Shown piece by piece: positions 18,167-26,551 of a stretch of 64,000 bases of DNA. Position 1 is the first letter of the stretch; each line of letters starts with the position of its first letter. The translations under genes were made by a program, and so were the position numbers. The stretch covers positions 310,001-374,000 of the forward strand of contig NC_023035.1 in assembly GCF_000507245.1 (NCBI RefSeq), read 5' to 3'. The stretch comes from Salinispira pacifica (GTDB lineage Bacteria; Spirochaetota; Spirochaetia; DSM-27196; Salinispiraceae). Under the pieces are notes generated by a model that worked only from the letters and a program-made list of their open reading frames with translations, did not search any database and was not told where the DNA came from.

Positions 18167-19102
18167 CTAGATCTGAAAATCCTGAACATGTTCATATTTA
18201 TTACGGATCACATGTTCGGGATCCCGGATATAAATCCTGCTTCCAGCAGGGACCGAATGGGTTAGCCACACATTCCCTCCGATAATGGAATTTCTGCCGA
18301 TTACCGTTTTGCCCCCCAGAATAGTTGCGCCTGAGTAGATGGTTACATCATCCTCAATTGTCGGATGGCGTTTGGTATTGGCTTCTTCCTTTTTCACCGA
18401 AAGCGCGCCAATGGTGACTCCCTGATATATTTTTACGTTTTTACCGATCACCGTGGTCTCCCCGATCACCACACCAGTGGCGTGGTCAATGAAGAACGAT
18501 TCACCGATCTGTGCGCCGGGGTGAATATCTATTCCTGTTTTTCCGTGAATATGTTCGCTCATCATCCTGGGGATCAGAGGAATATCCCTGATCCAGAGTT
18601 CGTGGGCAACCCTGTGGATCATGATTGCTTCTACTCCCGGGTAGGAAAGGATTACCTCTTCATGGGAGCGGCTGGCGGGGTCTCCCTTGAGGGCCGCTTC
18701 AACATCCTTGTGAACCATGCTTCGGATTGCCGGAAGCTGATTGAGTATCTGAACCGTGAGTACTTCGGAATCGCTTCTGCATTTTGCGATCTCACCGCTT
18801 CCCGGATCATTCATGCAGTAGGGATCGCCGTCCAGTCTTCTTTGAAAGCAGAGGCTTTTTGTAATTTCCTTGGTGAGATTTTTCATAACCCGGTTCAGCC
18901 GCTCTCCGATTGAATAGCGGATATTGGCGGTATCCAGAGGTTCTTCGCATTTGTATCCTGGAAATATCAGGCCTTCAAGATCATCGATAATATTCTGAAT
19001 GCTGAGTCTGCTGGGGAGATTGGGACCGTGAATATGATTCAGGCCGCCGATATTGTCATAGCTTTCCAACAGGGAAGCGGTGAGTTTTTCTAGCTGGTCC
19101 AT
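18167..19102 (-). CDS. cysE: Serine O-acetyltransferase
   Basis: First committed step of cysteine synthesis: acetyl-CoA + serine to O-acetylserine. 311 aa, longer than E. coli CysE, as in the EpsC/SatA forms with an extended N-terminal helical domain. The C-terminal left-handed beta-helix is clear: GIDIHPGAQIGESFFIDHA, VVIGETTVIGKNVKIYQGV, TIEDDVTIYSGATILGGKTV. The catalytic His is in FIDHATG. The start ATG has no Shine-Dalgarno. A TTGACA with a weak -10 sits just upstream (19110-19137), placing the transcript start near the ATG. Confidence 0.93.
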   Translation of the reverse strand: MDQLEKLTASLLESYDNIGGLNHIHGPNLPSRLSIQNIIDDLEGLIFPGYKCEEPLDTANIRYSIGERLNRVMKNLTKEITKSLCFQRRLDGDPYCMNDPGSGEIAKCRSDSEVLTVQILNQLPAIRSMVHKDVEAALKGDPASRSHEEVILSYPGVEAIMIHRVAHELWIRDIPLIPRMMSEHIHGKTGIDIHPGAQIGESFFIDHATGVVIGETTVIGKNVKIYQGVTIGALSVKKEEANTKRHPTIEDDVTIYSGATILGGKTVIGRNSIIGGNVWLTHSVPAGSRIYIRDPEHVIRNKYEHVQDFQI

Positions 19103-19109
19103 GTTTTAT

Positions 19110-19137
19110 AAGATGATGAATCCCGATGGAATGTCAA
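19110..19137 (-). promoter_or_regulatory. Candidate cysE promoter (leaderless geometry)
   Basis: On the minus strand a perfect TTGACA (19137-19132) is followed after 16 bp by CATCTT (19115-19110), which keeps the key A2 and T6 of a -10 box. Seven nt then lead to ATG 19102. The site fills the 36-bp gap after the viaA stop, so cysE has its own promoter. Confidence 0.45.
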
Positions 19138-19138
19138 C

Positions 19139-20797
19139 TCACAATTCCACCAGACCGGTAATTCCCAGGGGCATCTGCTTGCTGGATATCCGGTAATGCC
19201 ATCGGCTGTCAAAAATATTGTACTGATCCTCCACCGGAAACTGCCCTATGGTGAGGGCATGGATTCGGTTTTTACCCTCCCGCCGAAGTGATTCCATGGC
19301 CGGGTGCTGTTTGATCATGATTTTTGGAACCCGGAAATCGGACACGATAAGCAGATCGGCGTTTTTGTATCCATCATCCCGGATTTTTCTGATGGATGAT
19401 TTCAGAGCCGGCCTTAAATCGGTGCCTCCCCGGAACTCCATGGAAAAAAGCGCACTGAATTCCGGGAGTGCCGCCTGTATATCGCTCACATCAATTTCAC
19501 GGACCTCGGTGGAGAAAAGGATGAGGAAGAGTCGGCGTTTTTGACCCCAGCAGATCTGCACCAGCGCCAGGCTCAAGGCCTTGGCCACCTGCTCCGGCCA
19601 GCCGGTCATGCTTCCGCTGGTATCCAGGGCAACCACCACAGGTCCCAGGGGTTCACTGGCTTCCACCTGGCGGGTTTCCCGGCTCAGGTTGCTGCGGCTG
19701 CGGATTTCACGGTTTCTGAACTGCGAAACCATCAGCTCCCCGTCCACCAGCTCTTTATAAAACCGGTGCTCTATATCAGGTTCGTTCAGAAAGCCGTATT
19801 CTCCGGGAAGAAGGCGATTCAGATCGCTGCCGAACTCAACCCCCAGGATTTCCTGTTTTCCAAGAAACTCTTCCTCCCGGTGGCGATGTTCAACCAGGGT
19901 CTCTACGCTTTTGTGATGCGTTTGCCGTCCCTGCCGGCTTCCGGGTCCTCTCCCCAGAATATCTGCCAGACGCTGTACGCTGGGGTTATCCTCCAGAAAT
20001 TGTTTGCTCATTTCAAAAATATCCCAGGGAACTTCCTGCCATACGCCGTTATCCAGATCCCAGCCGGCGGAACTGATGCCGAAGAAATGCTGCATGTTTC
20101 TGGAGATATCCTTCAGCTTCCGGCTTTCTTCCAGAAGATCGCTCATGAGCCCCGGCAGTTTGCTCCGGATAAGCGACCGGTATACTCTGTATTTGTAACG
20201 TTTCAGGTCTTCCCGGATCTCTGTGGACAGGCTTTCCTTCACTGCCTCCAGCCGCAGCTGTTCGGATGTGCTTCCGTCATTTCGGGATTCCCGGGGGTGA
20301 GGTTCGCTGAGCTGTTTGAGAAGTTCTGCCAGTCTCCGGGTGTTGGGGCTTTCCAGGCCCCGGGCGCGAATCAGCTCGAACTGCCGGGCAGGCGGCACCG
20401 CATCCAGCCGTGTATGCAGTCCTTTGAGAGCCTCCAGGGCGGTGAGTTCGTTGGAATGGGAGAAATCGTGCCCGATTTTATGGATGGTGTCGTGGGCCAG
20501 CCGCAGACCCATCTCCCGGTTTTCCTCAACCAGCTCCCGTACGCCGCCGGCAAGATCTCCCACCCGGTCAACCAGCTCCCACAGGGCCTTCAGCCGTTGA
20601 GCATCTTCCGTAGGGGCGTTCCGGCTGGGGTTATGCATATGCCCGCTCACGCGGGCCCGGCCGCCGGTGTCGTGAGACGCTTCCTGTGTTCCGGAGCTAT
20701 GGCCGGTAAAGGTGTGGGTCAGCCGCTCTTCCAGAATTTCCCGGAGATCCTCCGGAATGAGATCTTCATCATGATAATAGGGGCATACATGATTCAT
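19139..20797 (-). CDS. viaA: VWA-domain protein of the RavA-ViaA system
   Basis: 552-aa cytosolic protein. The N-terminal two thirds are helical and charged. The C-terminal von Willebrand A domain has an intact metal-ion site: DTSGSMTG (DxSxS), the Thr in FRGGTDLRPA and the Asp in LLIVSDFRVP. In E. coli, ViaA stimulates the RavA ATPase, and the pair affects respiratory complexes and aminoglycoside sensitivity. It starts inside the ravA stop codon (ATGA overlap at 20794-20797), so the two are translated together. The antisense strand here has a long open frame, which I regard as a shadow. Confidence 0.87.
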   Translation of the reverse strand: MNHVCPYYHDEDLIPEDLREILEERLTHTFTGHSSGTQEASHDTGGRARVSGHMHNPSRNAPTEDAQRLKALWELVDRVGDLAGGVRELVEENREMGLRLAHDTIHKIGHDFSHSNELTALEALKGLHTRLDAVPPARQFELIRARGLESPNTRRLAELLKQLSEPHPRESRNDGSTSEQLRLEAVKESLSTEIREDLKRYKYRVYRSLIRSKLPGLMSDLLEESRKLKDISRNMQHFFGISSAGWDLDNGVWQEVPWDIFEMSKQFLEDNPSVQRLADILGRGPGSRQGRQTHHKSVETLVEHRHREEEFLGKQEILGVEFGSDLNRLLPGEYGFLNEPDIEHRFYKELVDGELMVSQFRNREIRSRSNLSRETRQVEASEPLGPVVVALDTSGSMTGWPEQVAKALSLALVQICWGQKRRLFLILFSTEVREIDVSDIQAALPEFSALFSMEFRGGTDLRPALKSSIRKIRDDGYKNADLLIVSDFRVPKIMIKQHPAMESLRREGKNRIHALTIGQFPVEDQYNIFDSRWHYRISSKQMPLGITGLVEL

Positions 20798-22344
20798 GCG
20801 TCCTGCTCTTCCAGTCCTTCCTGCCTGCCGATTTCCAGAACTTCTGCCAGAAGCTGCTGAACGGACTGTTTTTTATCCCTTCCCCCTTCCATGAGCGGAC
20901 TTAAATCATGACTGGGAATAAACAGGTGGGTTGAGCCCTGTTCCCGGCAGGAAGCAAGCTCAGCGTCGATGTGGGAAATGGCTGCTTCCAACCTGCTGAT
21001 GCGGTTTCTATACTCCTGCCCCAGGATTTTCCGGTCCTCTGTGCTCAGTTCCCGGGCTACCCGGGTAAAGGTTTTCTCGTTCTGATGTTCAATAATACCG
21101 CTTCCCGGTCCTCCGCTGAGCTTCCAGTTTTCTTTATCGGTCCAGCGCATCGGATGCACTTCTGTGCGGTAGAAGTTCCCGCTTTTGTACACAAAGAGCT
21201 CCAGTTCACCCCGCTCATCAAGATATTCCAGGTCGTCAGCCCAAACTCTGTAATCCTCGTCACCGTTTCCCTGGTCGGGAATAAACCGGAAGTACTCTCC
21301 GTCATAGCGAACCGGGATAAACTGCGTGACTTCCTGATCATCGTAGGCCCGGGAGTTCACCGCATCCTTGAGACTTTCCACTTTCTGCTGCAGCGCAATT
21401 ACATTAATGCTGCTGTTGAACATCATTCTCGAAATCTCTTCTGAAAAAATTTCTTCTACCCGCTGTCTGTTTGAGGCATTGTTCCATATGCAGTGGGGGA
21501 TGATGAACGCATCCACCATATTTGCTTCGTTTCTGCCGTGAAAATAGGCGGACGTCTGGAGAAGCTCGGCAATCTGCTTCCAGCGTCTATCTGAAATAAA
21601 GAAGCTTCCATCCTCGGATGCTTCGGTGTTCATTGATTGTCTCAGTGCTCCGATCATACCCACCAGATCATCGCTGAGTCTGAGGGTTCGGCTGGAATCC
21701 AGCCATTGCGACCACTCCTGGGGGGTGATGGCCAGGGGAGCTTCGGTTATCTCTGGATCCGACGGGGTTCGGATCAGGTCTTTAAAGAATTCCGGATCCC
21801 GGATGGCGGTAATTTCCAGACGGATAAGAAACCTGTCCCAGAACGCCCTTGATTCATCGTCATCCTTGATCTCGTTGCTGGCTGCGATGAAGCATTTCAT
21901 GGGGATTTTGATCAACTCGTCGCCGTTGCGGAAAGTTCGCTCATTCAGGGCAGCCAGCAGTGTATTTTGAATCGGCGGGCTGGACTTCCATATTTCATCC
22001 AGGAACACAATGTCGGCGCCGGGAAGGTACCCTTCAATATTTCTGCTGTAGCTATCCTCATGTTTCAGACGGGCGATGGATACAGGTCCGAAAATTTCAT
22101 CCGGAGTGGAGAATCTTCCCATCAGATACTCAAAAAAGTCCGCATCCTTGAATGCCGATGCGATTTTTCGGGCAATGAGGGATTTGGCCACCCCCGGAGG
22201 CCCCAAATAGAAGATGCTCTTTCCCGAAAGGGCCGCAAGAAGACTGAGGCGTACCGCCTCCTCCCGCTCATACAGGCCGTCCAGGAGATGACTTAAAATG
22301 TTTTCCAATCGCTGATATACTTTTGTTTCGGACACGTTTCCCAT
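20794..22344 (-). CDS. ravA: MoxR-family AAA+ ATPase RavA
   Basis: 516 aa (E. coli RavA is about 498). AAA+ core: Walker A LGPPGVAKSLIARKI (about 47), the MoxR signature GRFSTPDEIFGPVSI, Walker B DIVFLDEIWKSSP, sensor 1 FIAASNEI, and the arginine-rich sensor 2 region after RLSDDLVGMIGALRQ. The C-terminal part with WADDLEYL and a helical end corresponds to the RavA LARA/triple-helix region, where I see less conservation. It forms hexamers and works with ViaA encoded next. Only 28 bp separate it from the divergent Nudix gene, so the two promoters overlap. Confidence 0.9.
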   Translation of the reverse strand: MGNVSETKVYQRLENILSHLLDGLYEREEAVRLSLLAALSGKSIFYLGPPGVAKSLIARKIASAFKDADFFEYLMGRFSTPDEIFGPVSIARLKHEDSYSRNIEGYLPGADIVFLDEIWKSSPPIQNTLLAALNERTFRNGDELIKIPMKCFIAASNEIKDDDESRAFWDRFLIRLEITAIRDPEFFKDLIRTPSDPEITEAPLAITPQEWSQWLDSSRTLRLSDDLVGMIGALRQSMNTEASEDGSFFISDRRWKQIAELLQTSAYFHGRNEANMVDAFIIPHCIWNNASNRQRVEEIFSEEISRMMFNSSINVIALQQKVESLKDAVNSRAYDDQEVTQFIPVRYDGEYFRFIPDQGNGDEDYRVWADDLEYLDERGELELFVYKSGNFYRTEVHPMRWTDKENWKLSGGPGSGIIEHQNEKTFTRVARELSTEDRKILGQEYRNRISRLEAAISHIDAELASCREQGSTHLFIPSHDLSPLMEGGRDKKQSVQQLLAEVLEIGRQEGLEEQDA

Positions 22345-22372
22345 AGTCCCATCATAACCTCAGGGAGATCGC

Positions 22373-22987
22373 ATGAACAGTCGTTTCCAGGTACATGAGT
22401 ACCGGAAAGGTCGGGATATCGCACATCTTGACTGGAAAAGCGGAGAGAGCAGGCAGGTATTCACCAGTCGGATATTCAATGTCGATTCGGTGCATCACTC
22501 CAGGGAGGATGGACGGCAGGGAGATTTTCTCAGACTCAACTGTCCGGATTGGGTAAATATCTGCGCAATGACCCGGGATTCCCGGGACAGGGAATGCCTG
22601 GTGATGGTTCGCCAGTACCGCCACGGGAACGAGCAGATCGCTCTGGAGCTTCCCGGGGGGATGGTTGATTCCGGAGAAGCAATTGAAGACTCTGCCCGCA
22701 GGGAACTGTTCGAGGAGACGGGGTTCAGTGCCGGGAATATCCACCATATCGGGTCGTCAAATCCGAATGCAGCCTTCATGGGGAACACCATGCATGTTTT
22801 TGCCGCCGGGGAATTGGAGTTTGCCGGAAACCGACAGCTGGATGACAACGAGGTTCTGGATGTTGAGCTGGTGCCCATTGCCTTGCTGGACAGGGGTGAA
22901 GTACCGGAATTCCTGGTTAACGGAATAATGACACTGGCCTGGTATTATTTCGCCACATGGATGCGGAGAACAGGGAGGATGCCATGA
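22373..22987 (+). CDS. Nudix hydrolase, ADP-ribose pyrophosphatase type
   Basis: 204 aa. The complete Nudix box begins at GGMVDSGEAIEDSARREL and continues FEETGF (GX5EX7REUXEEXGU). A preceding VRQYRHGNEQIALELPGG is typical of ADP-ribose/GDP-mannose type enzymes that cut nucleoside diphosphate sugars. Cytosolic housecleaning role likely. Ribosome site GGGAG precedes ATG 22373. Its stop overlaps the start of the thioesterase gene by 4 bp (ATGA), so the two form an operon. Confidence 0.87.
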   Translation: MNSRFQVHEYRKGRDIAHLDWKSGESRQVFTSRIFNVDSVHHSREDGRQGDFLRLNCPDWVNICAMTRDSRDRECLVMVRQYRHGNEQIALELPGGMVDSGEAIEDSARRELFEETGFSAGNIHHIGSSNPNAAFMGNTMHVFAAGELEFAGNRQLDDNEVLDVELVPIALLDRGEVPEFLVNGIMTLAWYYFATWMRRTGRMP

Positions 22988-23415
22988 AAGAGTATGATTT
23001 TGTCATGGAGATGGAAGTCCGTGACTACGAACTTGATCTTCAGGGAATAGTGAATAACGCAGTGTATCAGAACTATCTGGAGCATTGCCGTCATAAGTAC
23101 CTGCGTGCCATCGGTATCAATTTCGGGGAAATGCACGACGACGGCATGGATCCTGTGGTTACCAGGTCCGAGATAGATTACATTCAGTCGCTGCGTTCTG
23201 GTGACCTTTTTTATGTGGGAGTGAAACTTTCCCACGAGGGAAGGCTGCGGCATGTTTTTCACCAGGAGATTGTCAGGCTCATCGATGAGGCAATTATCTG
23301 CAAGGCGAAAATCACTGCGACGGTTCTGAAAAACGGCCGTCCGTCTCCGGCTCCCGAGTTTCAGCAGGCTGCTGAAGAATTTCGCGCCCGCGAGGGTGTG
23401 GGTTTCAGGGTGTAA
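22984..23415 (+). CDS. Acyl-CoA thioesterase, hotdog fold (4-HBT/YbgC type)
   Basis: 143 aa from ATG 22984, chosen because GGAGG lies 5 nt upstream and it overlaps the Nudix stop as ATGA (an earlier in-frame ATG at 22957 is less likely). The segment VRDYELDLQGIVNNAVYQNYLEH matches the family's 'R-y-x-E-x-D-x-x-G-h-v-N-x-x-x-Y' helix with its catalytic acid. YIQSLRSGDLFYVGVKL and IVRLIDEAIICKAKITATV complete the hotdog sheet. It probably hydrolyses an acyl-CoA or acyl-ACP, with substrate unknown. The tRNA-Cys gene lies 4 bp downstream on the other strand. Confidence 0.85.
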   Translation: MKEYDFVMEMEVRDYELDLQGIVNNAVYQNYLEHCRHKYLRAIGINFGEMHDDGMDPVVTRSEIDYIQSLRSGDLFYVGVKLSHEGRLRHVFHQEIVRLIDEAIICKAKITATVLKNGRPSPAPEFQQAAEEFRAREGVGFRV

Positions 23416-23419
23416 AAAA

Positions 23420-23492
23420 AGGCGCCGATCGGATTCGAACCGATGCATAAAGGTTTTGCAGACCTCTCCCTTAGCCACTTGGGTACGGCGCC
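23420..23492 (-). tRNA. tRNA-Cys (GCA)
   Basis: On the minus strand the acceptor stem GGCGCCG pairs with CGGCGCC. The D arm has CCCAAGTGGCTAAGG, the anticodon loop CTGCAAA carries GCA, and the T arm is ATCGG-TTCGAAT-CCGAT. The discriminator is U, as expected for tRNA-Cys. CCA is not encoded. A run of U residues follows the 3' end directly and may serve in termination. It is the only tRNA I find in the window. Confidence 0.95.
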
Positions 23493-23590
23493 GTTGCTTG
23501 GGCGATTAACATACTAAAAGACGACATATTTGTCCAGTACCTGGTTTTGACCTTTTTCTGTGATTTCTCCCTGTGTTGTGGTATATTATA

Positions 23591-23612
23591 AAAGAACGAA
23601 TGATCGGTCTTT
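23591..23612. promoter_or_regulatory. Candidate TetR-type operator upstream of the SDR gene
   Basis: An imperfect 22-bp inverted repeat with outer arms AAAGA and TCTTT and inner CGA/TCG (8 of 11 pairs symmetric). It overlaps or adjoins the AT-rich TATATTATAAAA stretch that may be the -10 of the epimerase gene at 23678. Dimension and position fit a TetR-family site, and a TetR regulator is encoded convergently just after the epimerase. Confidence 0.4.
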
Positions 23613-23677
23613 ATGAGACGGGTGTGGGAGTTTTACACCCAGGCTCAAACCGGTCCGGCAAATCGGGGGAGGTAACC

Positions 23678-24811
23678 ATGTTTCTCGTTACAGGTGCCTT
23701 CGGGCTTCTGGGAACTGAATTGATGAAGGTAATTCAGGAGACAGGAAGCAAGGCGTTGATCATTGAGAGGCCGGGAGCAAAGATCCCCCCGTCGCTCATG
23801 CATAGAATCGGAAATAGTATCAGGAAAAGCATCAGGAAAAACATCAGGAAAATACCACCCAAGGTTTCACAGAGATTTTTCTCGAAGACGGCGGCTCGGT
23901 ATTGTTCGGGTGGAAAAATGTCACCGCAGCCTTTTCTCTGGCTTCCGCTGGATATTTCCCATCCGGGGTGGAGCAGGTATCTGCCGGCGGATTTCCATCC
24001 GGAGGCGATTTTTCATCTGGCGGCACTTATTCCGCCTGCTGCTGATCGTAACCCCCTCCTTTCCGAGCGGGTGAATTTGGCGGCAACCAGGGAACTGATC
24101 CAATGGGCACAGGCTCATGCATCCGCCGTTCCATTTATATTCACTTCAAGCGTAGCGGTATACGGCGACAGGAGACACAGCGGTGAGATTTTTCCGGATG
24201 ATCCGCTGCATCCCAGCCCCGGCGACTGTTATGCCCGTCATAAAATTGCCGCAGAGCAATATCTTGCAGAGAGCGGGCTGCCCTGGAATATTTTGCGAAT
24301 GAGCTACATTGTTTCCCCCCGGAAACTCAGACCGGATCCCCTGATGTTTCATATGCCCCTGAATACGAGGATCGAAGTGATCCATGCATCGGATGCCGCC
24401 TGTGCCCTGTTGCAGGCCTTTCAGAAATTCAGGTCAGGCGAAATTTTGAATATAGGTGGAGGCGAATGGTGCAGGACGGTGTATCGGGAATACCTTATGG
24501 AGATGCTCAGTATTTTCGGTCTGAATCCTGCTGAAATCCCGGATGATCTGTTCTCCGTTGAGCCGTTTCACTGCGGTTGGATGAACACCCGCAGGAGCAG
24601 CTCATATCTGAATTATCAGCATCATACTCTGCTTGACTATTACCTGGAGGTGTATGGGAAAAAACGGCGTCTCAGATGGAGCGTCCACCGTTTCCGGCGA
24701 TTCATCTGGAGGAAAATCCTGGATGGATCGGGCTATTTTTCTGCTCTGCCTGAAGGACGTAAATCCCGGATGATAATGTCTCTGATGAAAGAGAGAATGT
24801 CCTTCCGTTGA
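23678..24811 (+). CDS. NAD(P)-dependent epimerase/dehydratase (extended SDR)
   Basis: 377 aa from ATG 23678 (GGGGGAGG ribosome site; the open frame starts earlier at 23573 without one). Rossmann signature VTGAFGLLGTEL at the N-terminus, FHLAALIPPAADRNP, SSVAVYGD and the catalytic pair in YARHKIAAEQY (YxxxK). This is the nucleotide-sugar epimerase or hydroxysteroid-dehydrogenase-like branch; substrate unknown. Residues about 48-58 contain a basic run (IRKSIRKNIRK) made by a 12-bp tandem repeat, an insertion not expected in the family. The C-terminal 80 residues are very basic and end inside the convergent TetR gene (79-bp overlap). A TetR-like operator lies upstream. Confidence 0.82.
   Translation: MFLVTGAFGLLGTELMKVIQETGSKALIIERPGAKIPPSLMHRIGNSIRKSIRKNIRKIPPKVSQRFFSKTAARYCSGGKMSPQPFLWLPLDISHPGWSRYLPADFHPEAIFHLAALIPPAADRNPLLSERVNLAATRELIQWAQAHASAVPFIFTSSVAVYGDRRHSGEIFPDDPLHPSPGDCYARHKIAAEQYLAESGLPWNILRMSYIVSPRKLRPDPLMFHMPLNTRIEVIHASDAACALLQAFQKFRSGEILNIGGGEWCRTVYREYLMEMLSIFGLNPAEIPDDLFSVEPFHCGWMNTRRSSSYLNYQHHTLLDYYLEVYGKKRRLRWSVHRFRRFIWRKILDGSGYFSALPEGRKSRMIMSLMKERMSFR
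23819..23854 (+). repeat. In-frame 12-bp tandem repeat (3 copies) in the SDR gene
   Basis: Three consecutive ATCAGGAAAAnn units at 23819, 23831 and 23843 add Ile-Arg-Lys-x per unit after the first strand-helix of the Rossmann fold. Unit length is divisible by 3, so copy number can change without a frameshift. Confidence 0.85.
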
Positions 24812-25371
24812 ATACCCAGCTCTGTCCGCCGTGAAATGCGGGTTGCTTCCATACTGCCCAGAAAATAGACGGTAACCGCAGTACGAAGCGCTCTTTCCCC
24901 TTCAGATGAAAAGGCAGCTTCCATGTTTTCCCGGTCGTTCCGAGTCCCCGGGTAAGGAGTCGAGCCCGGGATTTTCGTGCTCAGATCCAGTACAAGATTG
25001 GTGATCTGCATGAGTTTATCGTTGATTGCTGATAATTCGGGGGTTTCGCTGAGGAGAATGTGAATCAGTTCCTCATCTTCCATGAGCCGGGGCATGACGG
25101 TGAATGCGAAAAAATCCGCGAGTTCCTCAAGACTGGCCGGTGAAGCAAGGGCGGCATGGATGTCCTTCATAATATCATCCCAGCCTTCCTCCACAATGGA
25201 AACAGCCATCTCCTCCTTGGAGCTGAAGTACGTGTAGATGGTTCCGGTGGAATAGCCGCTTTCCCTGCGGATATGGGAGATGCCGGTTGCGTGATACCCG
25301 TGAAGGGCGAACAGGGATTTGGCTGCTTTGAGAATCGCCGTGCGCTTTTGCTGATCTTTTTTCCGGGCCAC
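24733..25371 (-). CDS. TetR-family transcriptional regulator
   Basis: 212 aa. The N-terminal helix-turn-helix is clear: RTAILKAAKSLFALHGYHAT, then ISHIRRESGYSTGTIYTYF and SSKEEM (residues about 10-60). The C-terminal ligand and dimer domain is helical and has no known signature, resembling fatty-acid-type regulators only in general form. It would act as a dimeric repressor released by a small molecule. Its 3' end overlaps the convergent SDR gene by 79 bp. A palindrome upstream of that gene is the best candidate target. It lies downstream of gpsA with a 71-bp gap holding a hairpin. Confidence 0.9.
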   Translation of the reverse strand: MARKKDQQKRTAILKAAKSLFALHGYHATGISHIRRESGYSTGTIYTYFSSKEEMAVSIVEEGWDDIMKDIHAALASPASLEELADFFAFTVMPRLMEDEELIHILLSETPELSAINDKLMQITNLVLDLSTKIPGSTPYPGTRNDRENMEAAFSSEGERALRTAVTVYFLGSMEATRISRRTELGIQRKDILSFIRDIIIRDLRPSGRAEK

Positions 25372-25401
25372 CTGCAGGTCCTTTGCCGTTCCGGGACTCT
25401 C

Positions 25402-25429
25402 CGCCGGAACCTGAGGCTATGTTCCGGCG
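25402..25429. other. 9-bp inverted repeat with 10-nt loop between gpsA and the TetR gene
   Basis: CGCCGGAAC and GTTCCGGCG form a perfect 9-bp stem. It lies between the gpsA stop and the TetR start, both on the minus strand. No T-run follows in either direction, so it is not a standard intrinsic terminator. It may be an operator for the TetR protein, or an RNA hairpin. Confidence 0.45.
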
Positions 25430-25442
25430 CAATACCCGGGTG

Positions 25443-26549
25443 TTAAAGATGCTTGGATAAGTCCACGTGGAAGTCGATATCTCCAGGTTTGATGCTGGCA
25501 CCGGTGAGGGTCTGGAGAATCCGTTCAGATTCCTCCAGGGGTTTGCTTTCCTTGTTGAGTATCCGGTACACCCCCATGGAAATGGGCATTTTCAGCTTCT
25601 GACGGTCTACAATTTCTTTCATGGCTCTGACGGCAACCGCACCTTCCGGGAGATATCCGATGTTCTGAAAATCATTAATCAGCTCATCGATACCGGAGTA
25701 CTTCTGGAGAAGGTCTTTCAGGATGATTTCTCTGCCGAAGCGCCGGTTTCTCCCGTGGATGGAACGGCAGGTTACATCCAGATCTCCCACCGCCGCAATG
25801 GAGGTGAAGGTTTCCGGATGGCTTGCGCCCACCGCTGCACCGAACTGCTGTATTTCGTTGAGCCCCCCCGCAAGAAGGAGAGATTCAGTGTTATCACCCA
25901 CGGAGCCGCTGTATTCCTTCAGCGCATCCAGTATGCCGAAGGCGATGGCAATAACATTTTTCAATGCGGCCGAAACCTGAACTCCCACCACATCCAGTGA
26001 GCTGAACATCATAAGGGTTCGGGAATTTAAAAGCTCCCGGATTTTGATGGAGTTTCGGGGGTTCTGGCTGGCACTGATCAGCCCGGTGAGAATTCCTCTG
26101 CTCACCTCTTCGGCATGGCTGGGGCCGGAAATGTACACCAGGTTTCCCTTGTAGAAGCCGGGAAGATAATCCTCCAGGGTCTCGATAATCAGCCGGGGAC
26201 CGCGATTGGTGAGCATAAAGCCCTTGGTGAGCACGCCGATTACCGCCTCACCTTCCATAATGCTGGGTACGGTGAGAATCTGGCGAATGGTGCTCAACAG
26301 AAAGAGGGAAGGAGAGGCTAAGATGATGAATTCCCTTCCGCTGGCCGCTTCCCGAATATCAGTTGAGGCCTTCACCGCTTTTGGAAGACGGATTCCGGGA
26401 AGATAACGGCGGTTTTCGTTGTCATCGTTGATTCCCTTTACCACATCTTCCTCGAAGGCCCACATGAGCACATCATGGCCGTTTTCCCCGATATTTTTGG
26501 CGATGGCGGTGCCCCATGCACCTGCACCGATAATTCCCACCTTACTCAT
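25443..26549 (-). CDS. gpsA: NAD(P)-dependent glycerol-3-phosphate dehydrogenase
   Basis: Reduces dihydroxyacetone phosphate to sn-glycerol-3-phosphate for phospholipid synthesis. 368 aa from ATG 26549 (GAGGAG 9 nt upstream; an earlier in-frame start at 26591 lacks a site), slightly longer than usual at the C-terminus. Rossmann motif VGIIGAGAWGTAIAKNI, then LVYISGPSHAEEVSRG, the catalytic Lys in VSAALKNVIAIAFGI, and GLNEIQQFGAAVGA with the Arg-rich substrate segment RRFGREIILK. It starts 2 bp after the M3 peptidase stop, so ndk, the peptidase and gpsA form one operon. Confidence 0.94.
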   Translation of the reverse strand: MSKVGIIGAGAWGTAIAKNIGENGHDVLMWAFEEDVVKGINDDNENRRYLPGIRLPKAVKASTDIREAASGREFIILASPSLFLLSTIRQILTVPSIMEGEAVIGVLTKGFMLTNRGPRLIIETLEDYLPGFYKGNLVYISGPSHAEEVSRGILTGLISASQNPRNSIKIRELLNSRTLMMFSSLDVVGVQVSAALKNVIAIAFGILDALKEYSGSVGDNTESLLLAGGLNEIQQFGAAVGASHPETFTSIAAVGDLDVTCRSIHGRNRRFGREIILKDLLQKYSGIDELINDFQNIGYLPEGAVAVRAMKEIVDRQKLKMPISMGVYRILNKESKPLEESERILQTLTGASIKPGDIDFHVDLSKHL

Positions 26550-26551
26550 AA

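Noticed and set aside
19541-20860. 439-codon open frame antisense to viaA/ravA
   Set aside because: The opposite strand encodes clear ViaA and RavA motifs. The antisense product has no domain, no ribosome site and a composition typical of shadows in GC-rich DNA.
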